Positions 33,366 to 41,516 of a DNA stretch of 64,000 nt are shown in pieces. How positions within the stretch are numbered: the stretch's first letter is position 1; the number at the start of each line of letters is the position of its first letter. The translations under genes and the position numbers were made by a program. Location: NCBI GenBank assembly GCA_017437005.1, contig JAFSBZ010000033.1:1-64000 (forward strand), written 5' to 3'. The notes under the pieces are model-generated. The model was not told the origin of the DNA. It worked only from the letters and a program-made list of their open reading frames with translations, and did not search any database. Source of the DNA: Clostridia bacterium. GTDB taxonomy: Bacteria > Bacillota > Clostridia > Oscillospirales > Acutalibacteraceae.

Positions 33366-35887
33366 TATTCTTTTGCCTCAAGCCAGGTTTTACCGCTATG
33401 AGCATCGACGGTTAGCGCTACAGCCATATTTGCGGCAGACGACATTTCTTGTTCTAAAATTTTACACACAAGCTCTTGATCGGCAATTTTACATTCGACT
33501 ATAAGTTCATCGTGTACTTGTAATATAAGCTTTGCATCAGGCGCTTCGCGGCACAAACGCTCGCTTACCTTTATCATAGCGATTTTTATTATATCTGCGG
33601 CAGTGCCTTGTATGGGCGCATTACGTGCTACACGCTCGCCAAAAGCGCGAAGCATACCGTTAGAGGCTGAAAGCTCGGGGAGATAGCGACGGCGGCCAAA
33701 CAGCGTAGAAACATAACCGTCAATTTTTGCCTGCGCGATGGTGCTGTCCATATACGTGGCAATACCTTTATATGTTTCAAGATAATTTTTTATATAGGTA
33801 TCGGCTTCCTTACGGCTTACGCCAATGTCTTTTGCAAGTGAAAAGGCGCCAATTCCGTAAACAATGCCAAAGTTTACGGCTTTTGCGCGGCTACGCATAA
33901 TAGGAAGCACCATATTGATAGGTATGTTGAAAACCTGTGATGCTGTCACCGTGTGGATATCTGTGCCGCTTTGAAATGCCTCAATCATAACGGGGTCATT
34001 TGCTATAGATGCAAGAACACGCAGTTCGATTTGACTATAGTCGGCATCGCAAAGGGTGTATCCCTCTCGCGCAACAAAAAACTTACGTAAAATTTTACCT
34101 TCGTCGGTGCGTACGGGAATATTTTGTAGATTTGGTTCCAGCGAACTGATACGGCCTGTGCGGGCTTCGGTTTGATTAAAGGTTGAGTGTATTCTGCCAT
34201 CTTCTGCGCGACAGTTTAGCAATCCGTCACAGTAGGTGGATTTTAATTTTGAGAGTTGGCGGTATTGTAAAATTAGTTCAACAATAGGGTAATCATATCG
34301 CAACTCTTCAAGCACGTCGGCATTTGTACTAAAACCGCTTTTGGTTTTCTTTTTGGCAGGAATCCCTAGTTTTACAAACAAAATTTGACCTAATTGTTTG
34401 GGAGAGTTTATATTAAATTCTTCGCCTGCAAGAGCGTATATCTGAGCGGTTAATTCGTCAATGCGGGATTGCAAATGCTTTGAATGTTCACGAAGCCCAT
34501 CAAAATCGGCAAGAAAGCCCACAAGCTCCATATCACCGAGCACACGTGCAAGCGGAACCTCGATATTGTAAAGCAGATCAAGTTGACCGCTATCGCGAAG
34601 TGATTTTTCAAGCGAGTCACAACACATTGAAAACTGCGTAGCGTTAAGTAGTAATTCGTCGTTACAGTTTTCGATTTCTGTTGATGTGCCATACTCTGCA
34701 ACAAGACGCGCAACAGAATAGTCCGATGCCGACGGATTACACAAATAAGCCGCAAGCATAGCATCGAATTTTATTGCCTTGATATTTTGATTTTGTTTGT
34801 AAAGATTTTTATAGTCATAAACACGTTTGCTTATATTCTCATTTTCTAAAATAACCTGTAATTCAGTGTCACTGAGTTTACAAACAAGTTTATTGCATAT
34901 GGCAGCCGCACCGCATTTATCAATGTATATGTCGGCTTTTTCTTTGATATCTGATATAGCGCCTACCTTAAAGCACTTGTTGCAAACAGTAGTTTCACTT
35001 GCAACAAGTGAGGAGGATGGGGTAATGCCCATTTTGTCCATAAGTTTAAAAAATTCCAAACGTGTCATAAGCTGGGCAAGCTTATCTTTTTTGCCGTCGG
35101 TAATTTTATAACTGCCGATATCGGTATTTATGGGAGCTTTTTGGCTGATGGTACCGAGTGTGCGACTTAAAAATGCATTATCTTTACCGTTGGCAAGTTT
35201 TAGCTTTATGCCATCTTTAATTTCGAGATGGTCTAAATTTTCGTAAATGTAATCAATGCTATGATATTTTGTAATAAGATCTGTTGCAGTTTTTTGACCA
35301 ACACCTGCAACGCCGGGAATATTGTCAGACGAATCGCCCATAAGCGATTTAAGCTCGATCATCTCACCAGGGGTAAGACCATAGTCTTCAAACAATTTAG
35401 CGGGTGTGTAATCGGTAATTTCGGGATGTCCCATTTTTGTGACAGTAAGCAAAACGCGGGTGCTGTCTGATACAAGCTGTAGCGAGTCGCGATCTCCCGT
35501 GGCTATAACACAGCTGTTGCCGCTAATATCGGCGCTATGCGCAAGCGTGCCCAAAATATCGTCAGCCTCGTAGCCTTCACATTCAATGTAACTGTATCCT
35601 GCAAGGGTGAGCCATTCTTTAAGTATAGGAAATTGACCGCGTAATTCGTCAGGCATTGCGTGACGACCCGCCTTGTAAGCATCATACATTTTGTGACGAA
35701 ATGTCGGAGTTTTAAGGTCAAAGGCTACTGCCACACAATCGGGGCTTTCCTTTTCGAGTAAACGATTTAAAATATTTATAAAGCCATAAATGGCATTAGT
35801 GTATGTTCCGTCTTTGGTAGAGAGTAGCTTTATGCCGTAAAAGGCGCGGTTTATTATGCTGTTTCCATCAATTGCAAGCAGTTTCAA
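33365..35887 (-). CDS. polA: DNA polymerase I
   Basis: An 840-residue family A polymerase. The N-terminal 5'-3' exonuclease domain (LAIDGNSIINRAFYG, GDRDSLQLV, GVGQKTA) is intact. The central 3'-5' exonuclease-like domain is short and lacks the usual catalytic acidic motifs, as in Bacillus and Taq enzymes. The polymerase domain has LCDADYSQIELRVLA, RSRAKAVNFGIVYGIGAF and QVHDELIVE. It starts at TTG 35887 with AAAGGAG 11-17 bases upstream and reads KLLAIDGNSI. It heads the polA-phosphatase/RimI-tsaD-lipid kinase-mreB run. Confidence 0.96.
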   Translation of the reverse strand: MKLLAIDGNSIINRAFYGIKLLSTKDGTYTNAIYGFINILNRLLEKESPDCVAVAFDLKTPTFRHKMYDAYKAGRHAMPDELRGQFPILKEWLTLAGYSYIECEGYEADDILGTLAHSADISGNSCVIATGDRDSLQLVSDSTRVLLTVTKMGHPEITDYTPAKLFEDYGLTPGEMIELKSLMGDSSDNIPGVAGVGQKTATDLITKYHSIDYIYENLDHLEIKDGIKLKLANGKDNAFLSRTLGTISQKAPINTDIGSYKITDGKKDKLAQLMTRLEFFKLMDKMGITPSSSLVASETTVCNKCFKVGAISDIKEKADIYIDKCGAAAICNKLVCKLSDTELQVILENENISKRVYDYKNLYKQNQNIKAIKFDAMLAAYLCNPSASDYSVARLVAEYGTSTEIENCNDELLLNATQFSMCCDSLEKSLRDSGQLDLLYNIEVPLARVLGDMELVGFLADFDGLREHSKHLQSRIDELTAQIYALAGEEFNINSPKQLGQILFVKLGIPAKKKTKSGFSTNADVLEELRYDYPIVELILQYRQLSKLKSTYCDGLLNCRAEDGRIHSTFNQTEARTGRISSLEPNLQNIPVRTDEGKILRKFFVAREGYTLCDADYSQIELRVLASIANDPVMIEAFQSGTDIHTVTASQVFNIPINMVLPIMRSRAKAVNFGIVYGIGAFSLAKDIGVSRKEADTYIKNYLETYKGIATYMDSTIAQAKIDGYVSTLFGRRRYLPELSASNGMLRAFGERVARNAPIQGTAADIIKIAMIKVSERLCREAPDAKLILQVHDELIVECKIADQELVCKILEQEMSSAANMAVALTVDAHSGKTWLEAKE

Positions 35888-35922
35888 AGCGCTATTACTC
35901 CTTTTAATATATAATTATATTT

Positions 35923-35951
35923 ATTATATCATCTAAATACTTATTTGTCAC
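35923..35951 (-). promoter_or_regulatory. Promoter of polA
   Basis: Minus-strand GTGACA (35951-35946) and TATAAT (35928-35923) are 17 bases apart, divergent from the dus promoter. Confidence 0.7.
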
Positions 35952-35967
35952 TAAAAAAATTAAAAAA

Positions 35968-35996
35968 TTGACAGAATGTTCATTTTCCTGTATAAT
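35968..35996 (+). promoter_or_regulatory. Consensus promoter that implies a leaderless dus mRNA
   Basis: TTGACA (35968-35973) and TATAAT (35991-35996) are exactly 17 bases apart. Transcription should begin near 36002-36005, and the dus ATG is at 36006, leaving no room for a ribosome binding site. Confidence 0.85.
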
Positions 35997-36005
35997 CGGT
36001 TTGCT

Positions 36006-36971
36006 ATGAAGATAAAAGATATTGAAATTAAAGGATTTGCAGCTCTTGCGCCTATGGCAGGTGTCGCTGACCGGGCGATGAGAGAAATATGCGCTGAATT
36101 TGGAGCGGGCTTTACCGTAGGTGAGCTTACGAGCGCCCGCGGTGTAATGCAGGGCGACAAAAAATCCGCGCGGTTACTCGAGTGTTTCGGTCGTGGTGTT
36201 TGCGCATCACAGCTTTTTGGCAGAGACCCTCAGATAATGGCGGCTGCGGCTGTAAAGGCTCAGGAGCTAAGCCCTGATTTTATAGATATAAATATGGGTT
36301 GTCCTGCTCCTAAAGTGGCAGGTCACGGTGGCGGAAGCGCGCTTATGAAGGAACCTCAGCTCGCGGCTAAAATAGTCGAGGAAGTTGTGAAGGCTGTAAG
36401 CGTTCCCGTTACTGTAAAAATGCGCTCTGGTTGGGATAACGACGCACTTAATGCCGTTGAGCTTGCGAGTATGTGCGAAGCGGCAGGCGCTGCGGCAATA
36501 ACCGTTCACGGAAGAACACGAAAGCAAATGTACGCTCCACCTGTAAACTATGATATTATTCGTGATGTCAAGGGTGCTGTAAACATTCCTGTTATTGCAA
36601 ACGGTGATGTGTGTGATGCAAAAAGCGCCAAATTTATGTATGAATATACAGGTTGCGACTATGTTATGGTGGGGCGCGGAGCGCAGGGAAATCCATTTGT
36701 TTTTGAAGAAATAAATGCCTTTTTTGAAGGGCGCAGTTATATACCGCCAACACTACAACAACGTTTTGAGACCTGTTTTAAGCAGATTGAACTTATGCAT
36801 AAATATAAAGAACCACGCACCGCAATTTTAGAATCACGTAAGCATACCGCGTGGTATCTTACGGGCATTCGCGGAGCGGCGCATCTTAGACGTATGTGTG
36901 GGGAAATTTCCTCTTTAGAGGATATAAAAATAATATTTGAAAAAGCACTTGAACAAACACAAGAACTGTGA
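36006..36971 (+). CDS. dus: tRNA-dihydrouridine synthase
   Basis: A 321-residue flavoprotein of the Dus family (DusB-like), reducing uridines in tRNA D loops. It shows LAPMAGVADRAMREI, FIDINMGCPAPKVAG (with the catalytic Cys), TVKMRSGWD, AAAITVHGRTRKQMY, IPVIANGDV and VMVGRGAQGNP. The N terminus MKIKDIEIKGFAALAPMAG matches family starts, so ATG 36006 is secure. An upstream ATG at 35976 lies within the promoter. There is no SD. yebC follows 45 bases later. Confidence 0.94.
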   Translation: MKIKDIEIKGFAALAPMAGVADRAMREICAEFGAGFTVGELTSARGVMQGDKKSARLLECFGRGVCASQLFGRDPQIMAAAAVKAQELSPDFIDINMGCPAPKVAGHGGGSALMKEPQLAAKIVEEVVKAVSVPVTVKMRSGWDNDALNAVELASMCEAAGAAAITVHGRTRKQMYAPPVNYDIIRDVKGAVNIPVIANGDVCDAKSAKFMYEYTGCDYVMVGRGAQGNPFVFEEINAFFEGRSYIPPTLQQRFETCFKQIELMHKYKEPRTAILESRKHTAWYLTGIRGAAHLRRMCGEISSLEDIKIIFEKALEQTQEL

Positions 36972-37016
36972 TAAAATATTACGGTTAAATGATTATTATA
37001 AAAAGAAGGTAACGTT

Positions 37017-37751
37017 ATGTCAGGACATTCTAAATGGAATAATATTAAGCGTAAAAAAGAAAAGACCGATGCCGCAAAGGCAAAAATTTTTACAAAAATC
37101 GGTCGTGAAATTGCCGTTATAGTTAAAGCTGGCGGTCCTAACCCTCAAGAAAACAGTAAGCTTAAAGATGCTATAGCAAAGGCTAAGGCCAACAACGTGC
37201 CAAACGATAATATTGAGCGCATTATCAAAAAAGCAGCAGGCGAAAGCGGCGGTAACGAATATGAAGATCTTATCTATGAAGGTTACGGTCCTTGCGGTGT
37301 TGCTGTAGTAGTAGAAACACTTACTGATAACCGTAACAGAACAGCCGGTGAAATGCGCCATTATTTTGATAAATGCGGCGGTAATCTTGGACAGTCGGGT
37401 TCTGTAATGTTTATGTTTGAACGCAAGGGTGTAATTGCAATTGAGGGCGAAGGTCTTGATGAGGATACCGTTATGGAAGCTGCTTTAGAAGCAGGAGCCG
37501 AGGACTTTAGCTTTGACGGTGACGTATTTGAAATAACCACCGAGCCTAACGATTTAGGTGCTGTTCGTGACGCTTTGGAAGAGCAGGGTTACAGTTTTCT
37601 TTCAGCTGAAGTTCAGTATATACCAAGCACGACTACTGCTATTGACGACCCCGATATGCAAGCAAAAATGGAAAAGCTTATTGATATGCTTGAAGACAAT
37701 GACGATGTTCAGGCAATTTGGCATAACTGGGAAATGCCGGACGAAGAATAA
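37017..37751 (+). CDS. yebC: YebC/PmpR (TACO1) family protein
   Basis: A 244-residue protein beginning MSGHSKWNNIKRKKEKTDAAKAKIFTKIGREI, the unmistakable YebC N terminus. Conserved NVPNDNIERIIKKA and MRHYFDKCGGNLGQSGSVMFMFERKG follow. The family has been described as transcriptional regulators and, for YebC2/TACO1, as translation factors that relieve ribosome stalling at polyproline; I cannot decide which applies. ATG 37017 follows AAGAAGGTAAC. It ends at a strong terminator. Confidence 0.95.
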   Translation: MSGHSKWNNIKRKKEKTDAAKAKIFTKIGREIAVIVKAGGPNPQENSKLKDAIAKAKANNVPNDNIERIIKKAAGESGGNEYEDLIYEGYGPCGVAVVVETLTDNRNRTAGEMRHYFDKCGGNLGQSGSVMFMFERKGVIAIEGEGLDEDTVMEAALEAGAEDFSFDGDVFEITTEPNDLGAVRDALEEQGYSFLSAEVQYIPSTTTAIDDPDMQAKMEKLIDMLEDNDDVQAIWHNWEMPDEE

Positions 37752-37756
37752 ATTTA

Positions 37757-37794
37757 AACACCCACAAACTTATTTTGGTTTGTGGGTGTTTTTT
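37757..37794 (+). terminator. Terminator after yebC
   Basis: AACACCCACAAAC (37757-37769) pairs with GTTTGTGGGTGTT (37778-37790), followed by further T residues. Confidence 0.92.
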
Positions 37795-37805
37795 AAAAAA
37801 GGAAT

Positions 37806-37834
37806 TTGCTATTTTGTTTGATATATGGTATAAT
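37806..37834 (+). promoter_or_regulatory. Promoter of the Fic-family gene
   Basis: TTGCTA (37806-37811) and TATAAT (37829-37834) are 17 bases apart. Confidence 0.75.
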
Positions 37835-37860
37835 TAAAATATACGAAACGAGGTGAGACT

Positions 37861-38913
37861 GTGAACGATATTTTTGAAGAATACTTGCGTGAAAAAGAAC
37901 CGCAAAAGAAAGAAAAAGGTTATGCTTGGCATACTGCAATCGGTCTTCAGGCAGTTGACGGACTTAACACAAGTGAATATTTGATTGAAACCGCAAAGAA
38001 GAATATTGACGGTGATATTACCTTTGAAGAAGCCAATAATTTAATTCACAGTTATTATAAAGAGAATATTGCACATACAAGTACCGACAGAACCGAAGAA
38101 GCTGACAAGGTTTCGGTTCGTATAGCGCAGTTGATATCCGAAAAGTCTTTTGTTTTTTCTCCGGCACAGTATATCTCTATTCATTCACAGTTGTTTAAGG
38201 GTATTTATAAACACGCCGGTAAGATTAGAGATTATAACATTACTAAAAACGAATGGGTACTTGACGGTGATACCGTTATGTATGGCGGTGCTTTGGATCT
38301 TAGAGCAACCTTAGATTATGATTTTTTGGTTGAAAAAGAGTTTTCTTATAAAAATCTTTCAATGGATGAAATCATAAAGCATTTAGCGGTGTTTGTTTCT
38401 CACCTTTGGCAGATTCATATTTTCTCTGAAGGCAACACAAGAGCAACAGCAGTTTTCTTTATTAAATACCTTCGCACGTTAGGTTTTGATGTTACAAATG
38501 ATATCTTCGCCGAAAATGCTTGGTATTTTAGAAATGCTTTGGTTCGTGCAAACTATACTAATCTTAAAAAAGGTGTTCACGAAACAACCGAGTATTTGGA
38601 ACTGTTTTTAAGAAATCTGTTGCTTGGTGAAAATAACCCACTTAAGAACCGTGATATGCACATTAGTGGCTCATTATCCTCTCCAAAGTGCAACGAACAA
38701 AACGAAAATTGCACTTTGGATTGCACTTTGGACGAAATCGCAGTTTTAAACTTGCTAAAAGCCGACGGCAAATTAACACAAAAGGAAATTGCTGAAAGTA
38801 TTAAAAAATCAGAAAGAACCGTTAAAACGATTACCGCCTCTCTTGAAAAGAAAGGGTTAATTGAAAGAATGAACGGCAAACGTTTTGGTTATTGGAAGGT
38901 TAATGTTGGCTGA
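37861..38913 (+). CDS. Fic domain protein with C-terminal winged helix
   Basis: A 350-residue protein. The Fic domain (about 100-220) carries HIFSEGNTRATAVFF, a variant of HxFx(D/E)GN(G/K)R with the catalytic His present and Thr in the second-Gly position. Fic enzymes AMPylate or otherwise modify proteins with nucleotides. A Cys-rich linker (NCTLDCTLDE) leads to a winged helix (TQKEIAESIKKSERTVKTIT), suggesting DNA binding and possible autoregulation. No clear inhibitory (S/T)xxxE(G/N) helix or antitoxin gene is seen. GTG 37861 follows GAGGTGAG. It has its own promoter and terminator and is probably accessory. Confidence 0.88.
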   Translation: MNDIFEEYLREKEPQKKEKGYAWHTAIGLQAVDGLNTSEYLIETAKKNIDGDITFEEANNLIHSYYKENIAHTSTDRTEEADKVSVRIAQLISEKSFVFSPAQYISIHSQLFKGIYKHAGKIRDYNITKNEWVLDGDTVMYGGALDLRATLDYDFLVEKEFSYKNLSMDEIIKHLAVFVSHLWQIHIFSEGNTRATAVFFIKYLRTLGFDVTNDIFAENAWYFRNALVRANYTNLKKGVHETTEYLELFLRNLLLGENNPLKNRDMHISGSLSSPKCNEQNENCTLDCTLDEIAVLNLLKADGKLTQKEIAESIKKSERTVKTITASLEKKGLIERMNGKRFGYWKVNVG

Positions 38914-38921
38914 TAGTACAA

Positions 38922-38957
38922 AAACCCGCCTTTGTAAATTGCAAAGACGGGGTTTTT
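38922..38957 (+). terminator. Terminator after the Fic gene
   Basis: AACCC-GCCTTTG and CAAAGACGGGGTT pair imperfectly around TAAATTG, followed by T5. Confidence 0.75.
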
Positions 38958-38972
38958 TGAAAACAATAATAA

Positions 38973-39001
38973 TTGCGTTTATTGTCAAATTATGGTAGAA
39001 T
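38973..39001 (+). promoter_or_regulatory. Possible promoter of the tethered sigma-factor operon
   Basis: TTGCGT (38973-38978) and TAGAAT (38996-39001) are 17 bases apart, about 110 bases before the first small ORF. The remaining leader (39008-39113) holds nothing I recognise. Confidence 0.45.
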
Positions 39002-39113
39002 ATTTTTGTGTTAAATAAATTTGAAAAAATTTAAAGAATGTAAAACTTTTTTGCTTTTAGATGCATCTAATTAGTGAAACGATTATTTTAGATAAGCGAA
39101 GGAGTTTAATATT

Positions 39114-39182
39114 ATGGTCAAAAAACAATACCGATTAACTATTATCTGCGTTTTAAAAAATAAACTAGGTGATTCAAAATGA
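39114..39182 (+). CDS. 22-residue leader-like ORF
   Basis: ATG 39114 lies 9 bases after GAAGGAG and encodes MVKKQYRLTIICVLKNKLGD-SK, a basic-hydrophobic peptide. Its TGA overlaps the next ATG (ATGA at 39179-39182). Too short for family assignment; the RBS and the coupled overlap are the evidence. It may be a leader peptide for the operon. Confidence 0.45.
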   Translation: MVKKQYRLTIICVLKNKLGDSK

Positions 39183-39322
39183 ATAATGCCTATCATATTG
39201 GAACCATTATTAAAAAGTTAGCGGGAGATGTTAAAATACCATTTGCTTTCAGCAAAAAACTGCTATACAATATATTAAGAACATTAAGGGTGCCTACGGC
39301 TGAGGAAAATAAAAATGAATAA
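39179..39322 (+). CDS. 47-residue small protein coupled to the sigma-factor gene
   Basis: The frame starts at ATG 39179, overlapping the previous stop, and ends at TAA 39320-39322, overlapping the start of the sigma-factor gene by eight bases. The product (MNNAYHIGTIIKKLAGDVKI, then PFAFSKKLLYNILRTLRV) is basic and helical, perhaps amphipathic. I do not recognise it. Tight overlap on both sides argues that translation of all three frames is coupled. Confidence 0.5.
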   Translation: MNNAYHIGTIIKKLAGDVKIPFAFSKKLLYNILRTLRVPTAEENKNE

Positions 39323-40682
39323 CGTAAACTGGAGTAAATTGATTAAGAAAGCAAAAAACAAAGATCAATCTGCGATAACTCAAATTTATGAGCTTTCTAA
39401 TAAAAAAGCGTATTATATTGCCATTAGCATAATGAAAAATGAAGATGATGCTTTCGATGTTCTTCAAAACGCGTATGTCAAGGCTTTTGAAAAGTTAGAT
39501 ACGCTCACAAATGCTGAAAAGTTTGAAAGTTGGTTAGGACATATTGTTTCAAACGAATGTAAAATGGCGTTGCGAAGGCACAGAGATGTATTGTTTTCTG
39601 AACTGGAAACGGAAGATGTTTCATATTTTAGTGATACTCTTAAAGAAGAACGAGTGGACTTCTCTCCGGATTTAAATATTGATATTGAGGAAACTAAGAG
39701 ACTCATGCAAGACATTCTGGATAGACTTCCCGATGAACAGCGATTGGTCGTTTTGATGTTTTATTTTCAAGAGTTTTCCATAAAAGAAATCGCTTCAATT
39801 TTAGAATGTTCCGAAAACACTGTAAAAAGCAGATTAAACTATGCAAAAAAGAAAATCAAAGCGGAAGTTGAGGATCTGGAAAAACGCGGAACTAAGCTAT
39901 ATGGCATAGCTTCCTTGCCTCTATTTGTTTGGATGCTCAAGGAAATTGGAGAAAAGACGTTTGTTCCCACATCGATTTCATCCGCTTTAACCGCATCTAT
40001 TACCACATCGATTGCAAGTACAACCACTGTAGGTACAGTAACAACAGTGGGTGCCAAAGCAACATTTACATTGATGCAAAAAATAGTGATAGTAGTTATA
40101 ATTGCAACAATCGGTGTTGCCGGCAGTTTTGGTATTATTAACCTTATTGGTCATAATGACGGTGCAAACATCTCTTCTAATGCTGAAGCTTCGGAAACTG
40201 ATGGTATGCAAATTATGGAAGTGTCTGATGAATATATAAAAGGAGTTTTCTACTTAGCTAAAGAACTTTATGATGAATATATTTATGGAAGAGAATATGC
40301 AACTACAGAACTATATTTCACACCCCAAAATGATGTTATAGAAAAAGATGGATGCTATTTAGAAAAATGTTCAGATTGGGATTCATATGGACATTTTGTT
40401 ATGAATTTAGAGAATCGTTTTACAAAAGATACTGTCAAACAAATAATTGAACAGATCAATATGGTTGAACACGACAAAATGCCTTACTACAATATTCGTG
40501 AGGGTGTGGGTGATCCAATTGGCGGTAAATATACAATTGATACTGTAGAAAGAGTAAATGAAACAACCTACAAAATTTGTTTTTCTTTTTTGACATTAGA
40601 TTTTACACAAGTAAAAAAAGAAATGTTTTGTGTGTATGAAAACGATAATTGGGTTATAGACGGTATTAATTTCTATGGTTAA
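39315..40682 (+). CDS. Membrane-tethered ECF-type sigma factor
   Basis: A 455-residue protein. Residues 20-85 match sigma region 2 (MKNEDDAFDVLQNAYVKAFEKL, KFESWLGHIVSNECKMALRR) and about 130-185 match region 4 (LPDEQRLVVLMFYFQEFSIKEIASILECSENTVKSRLNYAKKKI). A Ser/Thr-rich stretch follows, then one membrane segment (about 256-277, IVIVVIIATIGVAGSFGII), and an extracytoplasmic domain of about 180 residues ending in VYENDNWVIDGINFYG. Normally an anti-sigma factor carries the membrane part; here it is fused. This suggests direct sensing with release by proteolysis, or a permanently anchored regulator. It lies upstream of a lipoprotein and a membrane protein of unknown role. Confidence 0.85.
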   Translation: MNNVNWSKLIKKAKNKDQSAITQIYELSNKKAYYIAISIMKNEDDAFDVLQNAYVKAFEKLDTLTNAEKFESWLGHIVSNECKMALRRHRDVLFSELETEDVSYFSDTLKEERVDFSPDLNIDIEETKRLMQDILDRLPDEQRLVVLMFYFQEFSIKEIASILECSENTVKSRLNYAKKKIKAEVEDLEKRGTKLYGIASLPLFVWMLKEIGEKTFVPTSISSALTASITTSIASTTTVGTVTTVGAKATFTLMQKIVIVVIIATIGVAGSFGIINLIGHNDGANISSNAEASETDGMQIMEVSDEYIKGVFYLAKELYDEYIYGREYATTELYFTPQNDVIEKDGCYLEKCSDWDSYGHFVMNLENRFTKDTVKQIIEQINMVEHDKMPYYNIREGVGDPIGGKYTIDTVERVNETTYKICFSFLTLDFTQVKKEMFCVYENDNWVIDGINFYG

Positions 40683-40711
40683 TAAAAAAATTATAAAAGG
40701 AGTTTTTAATT

Positions 40712-41497
40712 ATGAAAAAAATTATTTGCATGTTAATAGTTGTTTTGATATGTGTTGGATTGTGTGCTTGCGAAAAAGATGGTTCTAACAATGTCAATAA
40801 TTCGTCATCAACTGATTCAACTAGTAACATAGATGTAACAAACGATTTGCCATTAATTGAAACATTGGAGTTTTCGGTCAATGAAATTGTATTAAATTCA
40901 AAACCCGAAGATTTATATTATCAAATTTGCGATGTTTATCTTTCGCCAGTAGAATCATTATCGGTTGCTGAATTTATGGAAAGGGCAAAAACAAGTTCTA
41001 TGCAACTTACTTATAATATTTGCGAAGATTATACACCAATGACATATTCCGATTATAGCGAAAATTATCTCGTTACTGACGGTGAATCTGTCGATATTTT
41101 CTTTTATTGCGAAGAACAATTAGTCTTTAAATTAACAGCTAAGAATCTTTCAAATGAGACAATACCGTTAAAAGAATGTTATGCCTTTGAAATCGATGAA
41201 ATGTATGAGTATTTTTCTAAGAACGCAGTAGATGTGAAATCAAAAAGTTGGTATTGCGGAGGTGTCCCATTTGGTGGAGAGGGTTATACATATGCAACTA
41301 TAAAAGAGACGTTTTCAAACTGGGGATTAACTTGCGAGGAAAATACAAATGATAACGGCACTCTTACTGTTTATTCTGTGTTTGCTGTAAAAATTGATGT
41401 TGATTTTCAAAATGAAACTTTTACTAATTATGTAAGATATGATGCTGTTGTGGATAAATCTACTGGAGAAGTTGTAAAATTCAGTTATAGTCATTAA
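40712..41497 (+). CDS. Unknown lipoprotein
   Basis: A 261-residue lipoprotein. The signal peptide (about 1-19) ends in lipobox GLCAC, followed by a Ser/Asn/Thr-rich linker. The rest is an acidic, probably beta-rich domain with no family I recognise. AAAGGAG precedes ATG 40712. It lies 29 bases after the tethered sigma factor and 19 bases before the membrane protein gene, so the three are likely cotranscribed. It may be an envelope sensor or effector; this is inference from position. Confidence 0.7.
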   Translation: MKKIICMLIVVLICVGLCACEKDGSNNVNNSSSTDSTSNIDVTNDLPLIETLEFSVNEIVLNSKPEDLYYQICDVYLSPVESLSVAEFMERAKTSSMQLTYNICEDYTPMTYSDYSENYLVTDGESVDIFFYCEEQLVFKLTAKNLSNETIPLKECYAFEIDEMYEYFSKNAVDVKSKSWYCGGVPFGGEGYTYATIKETFSNWGLTCEENTNDNGTLTVYSVFAVKIDVDFQNETFTNYVRYDAVVDKSTGEVVKFSYSH

Positions 41498-41516
41498 TAA
41501 TACACATGGTGATTTA

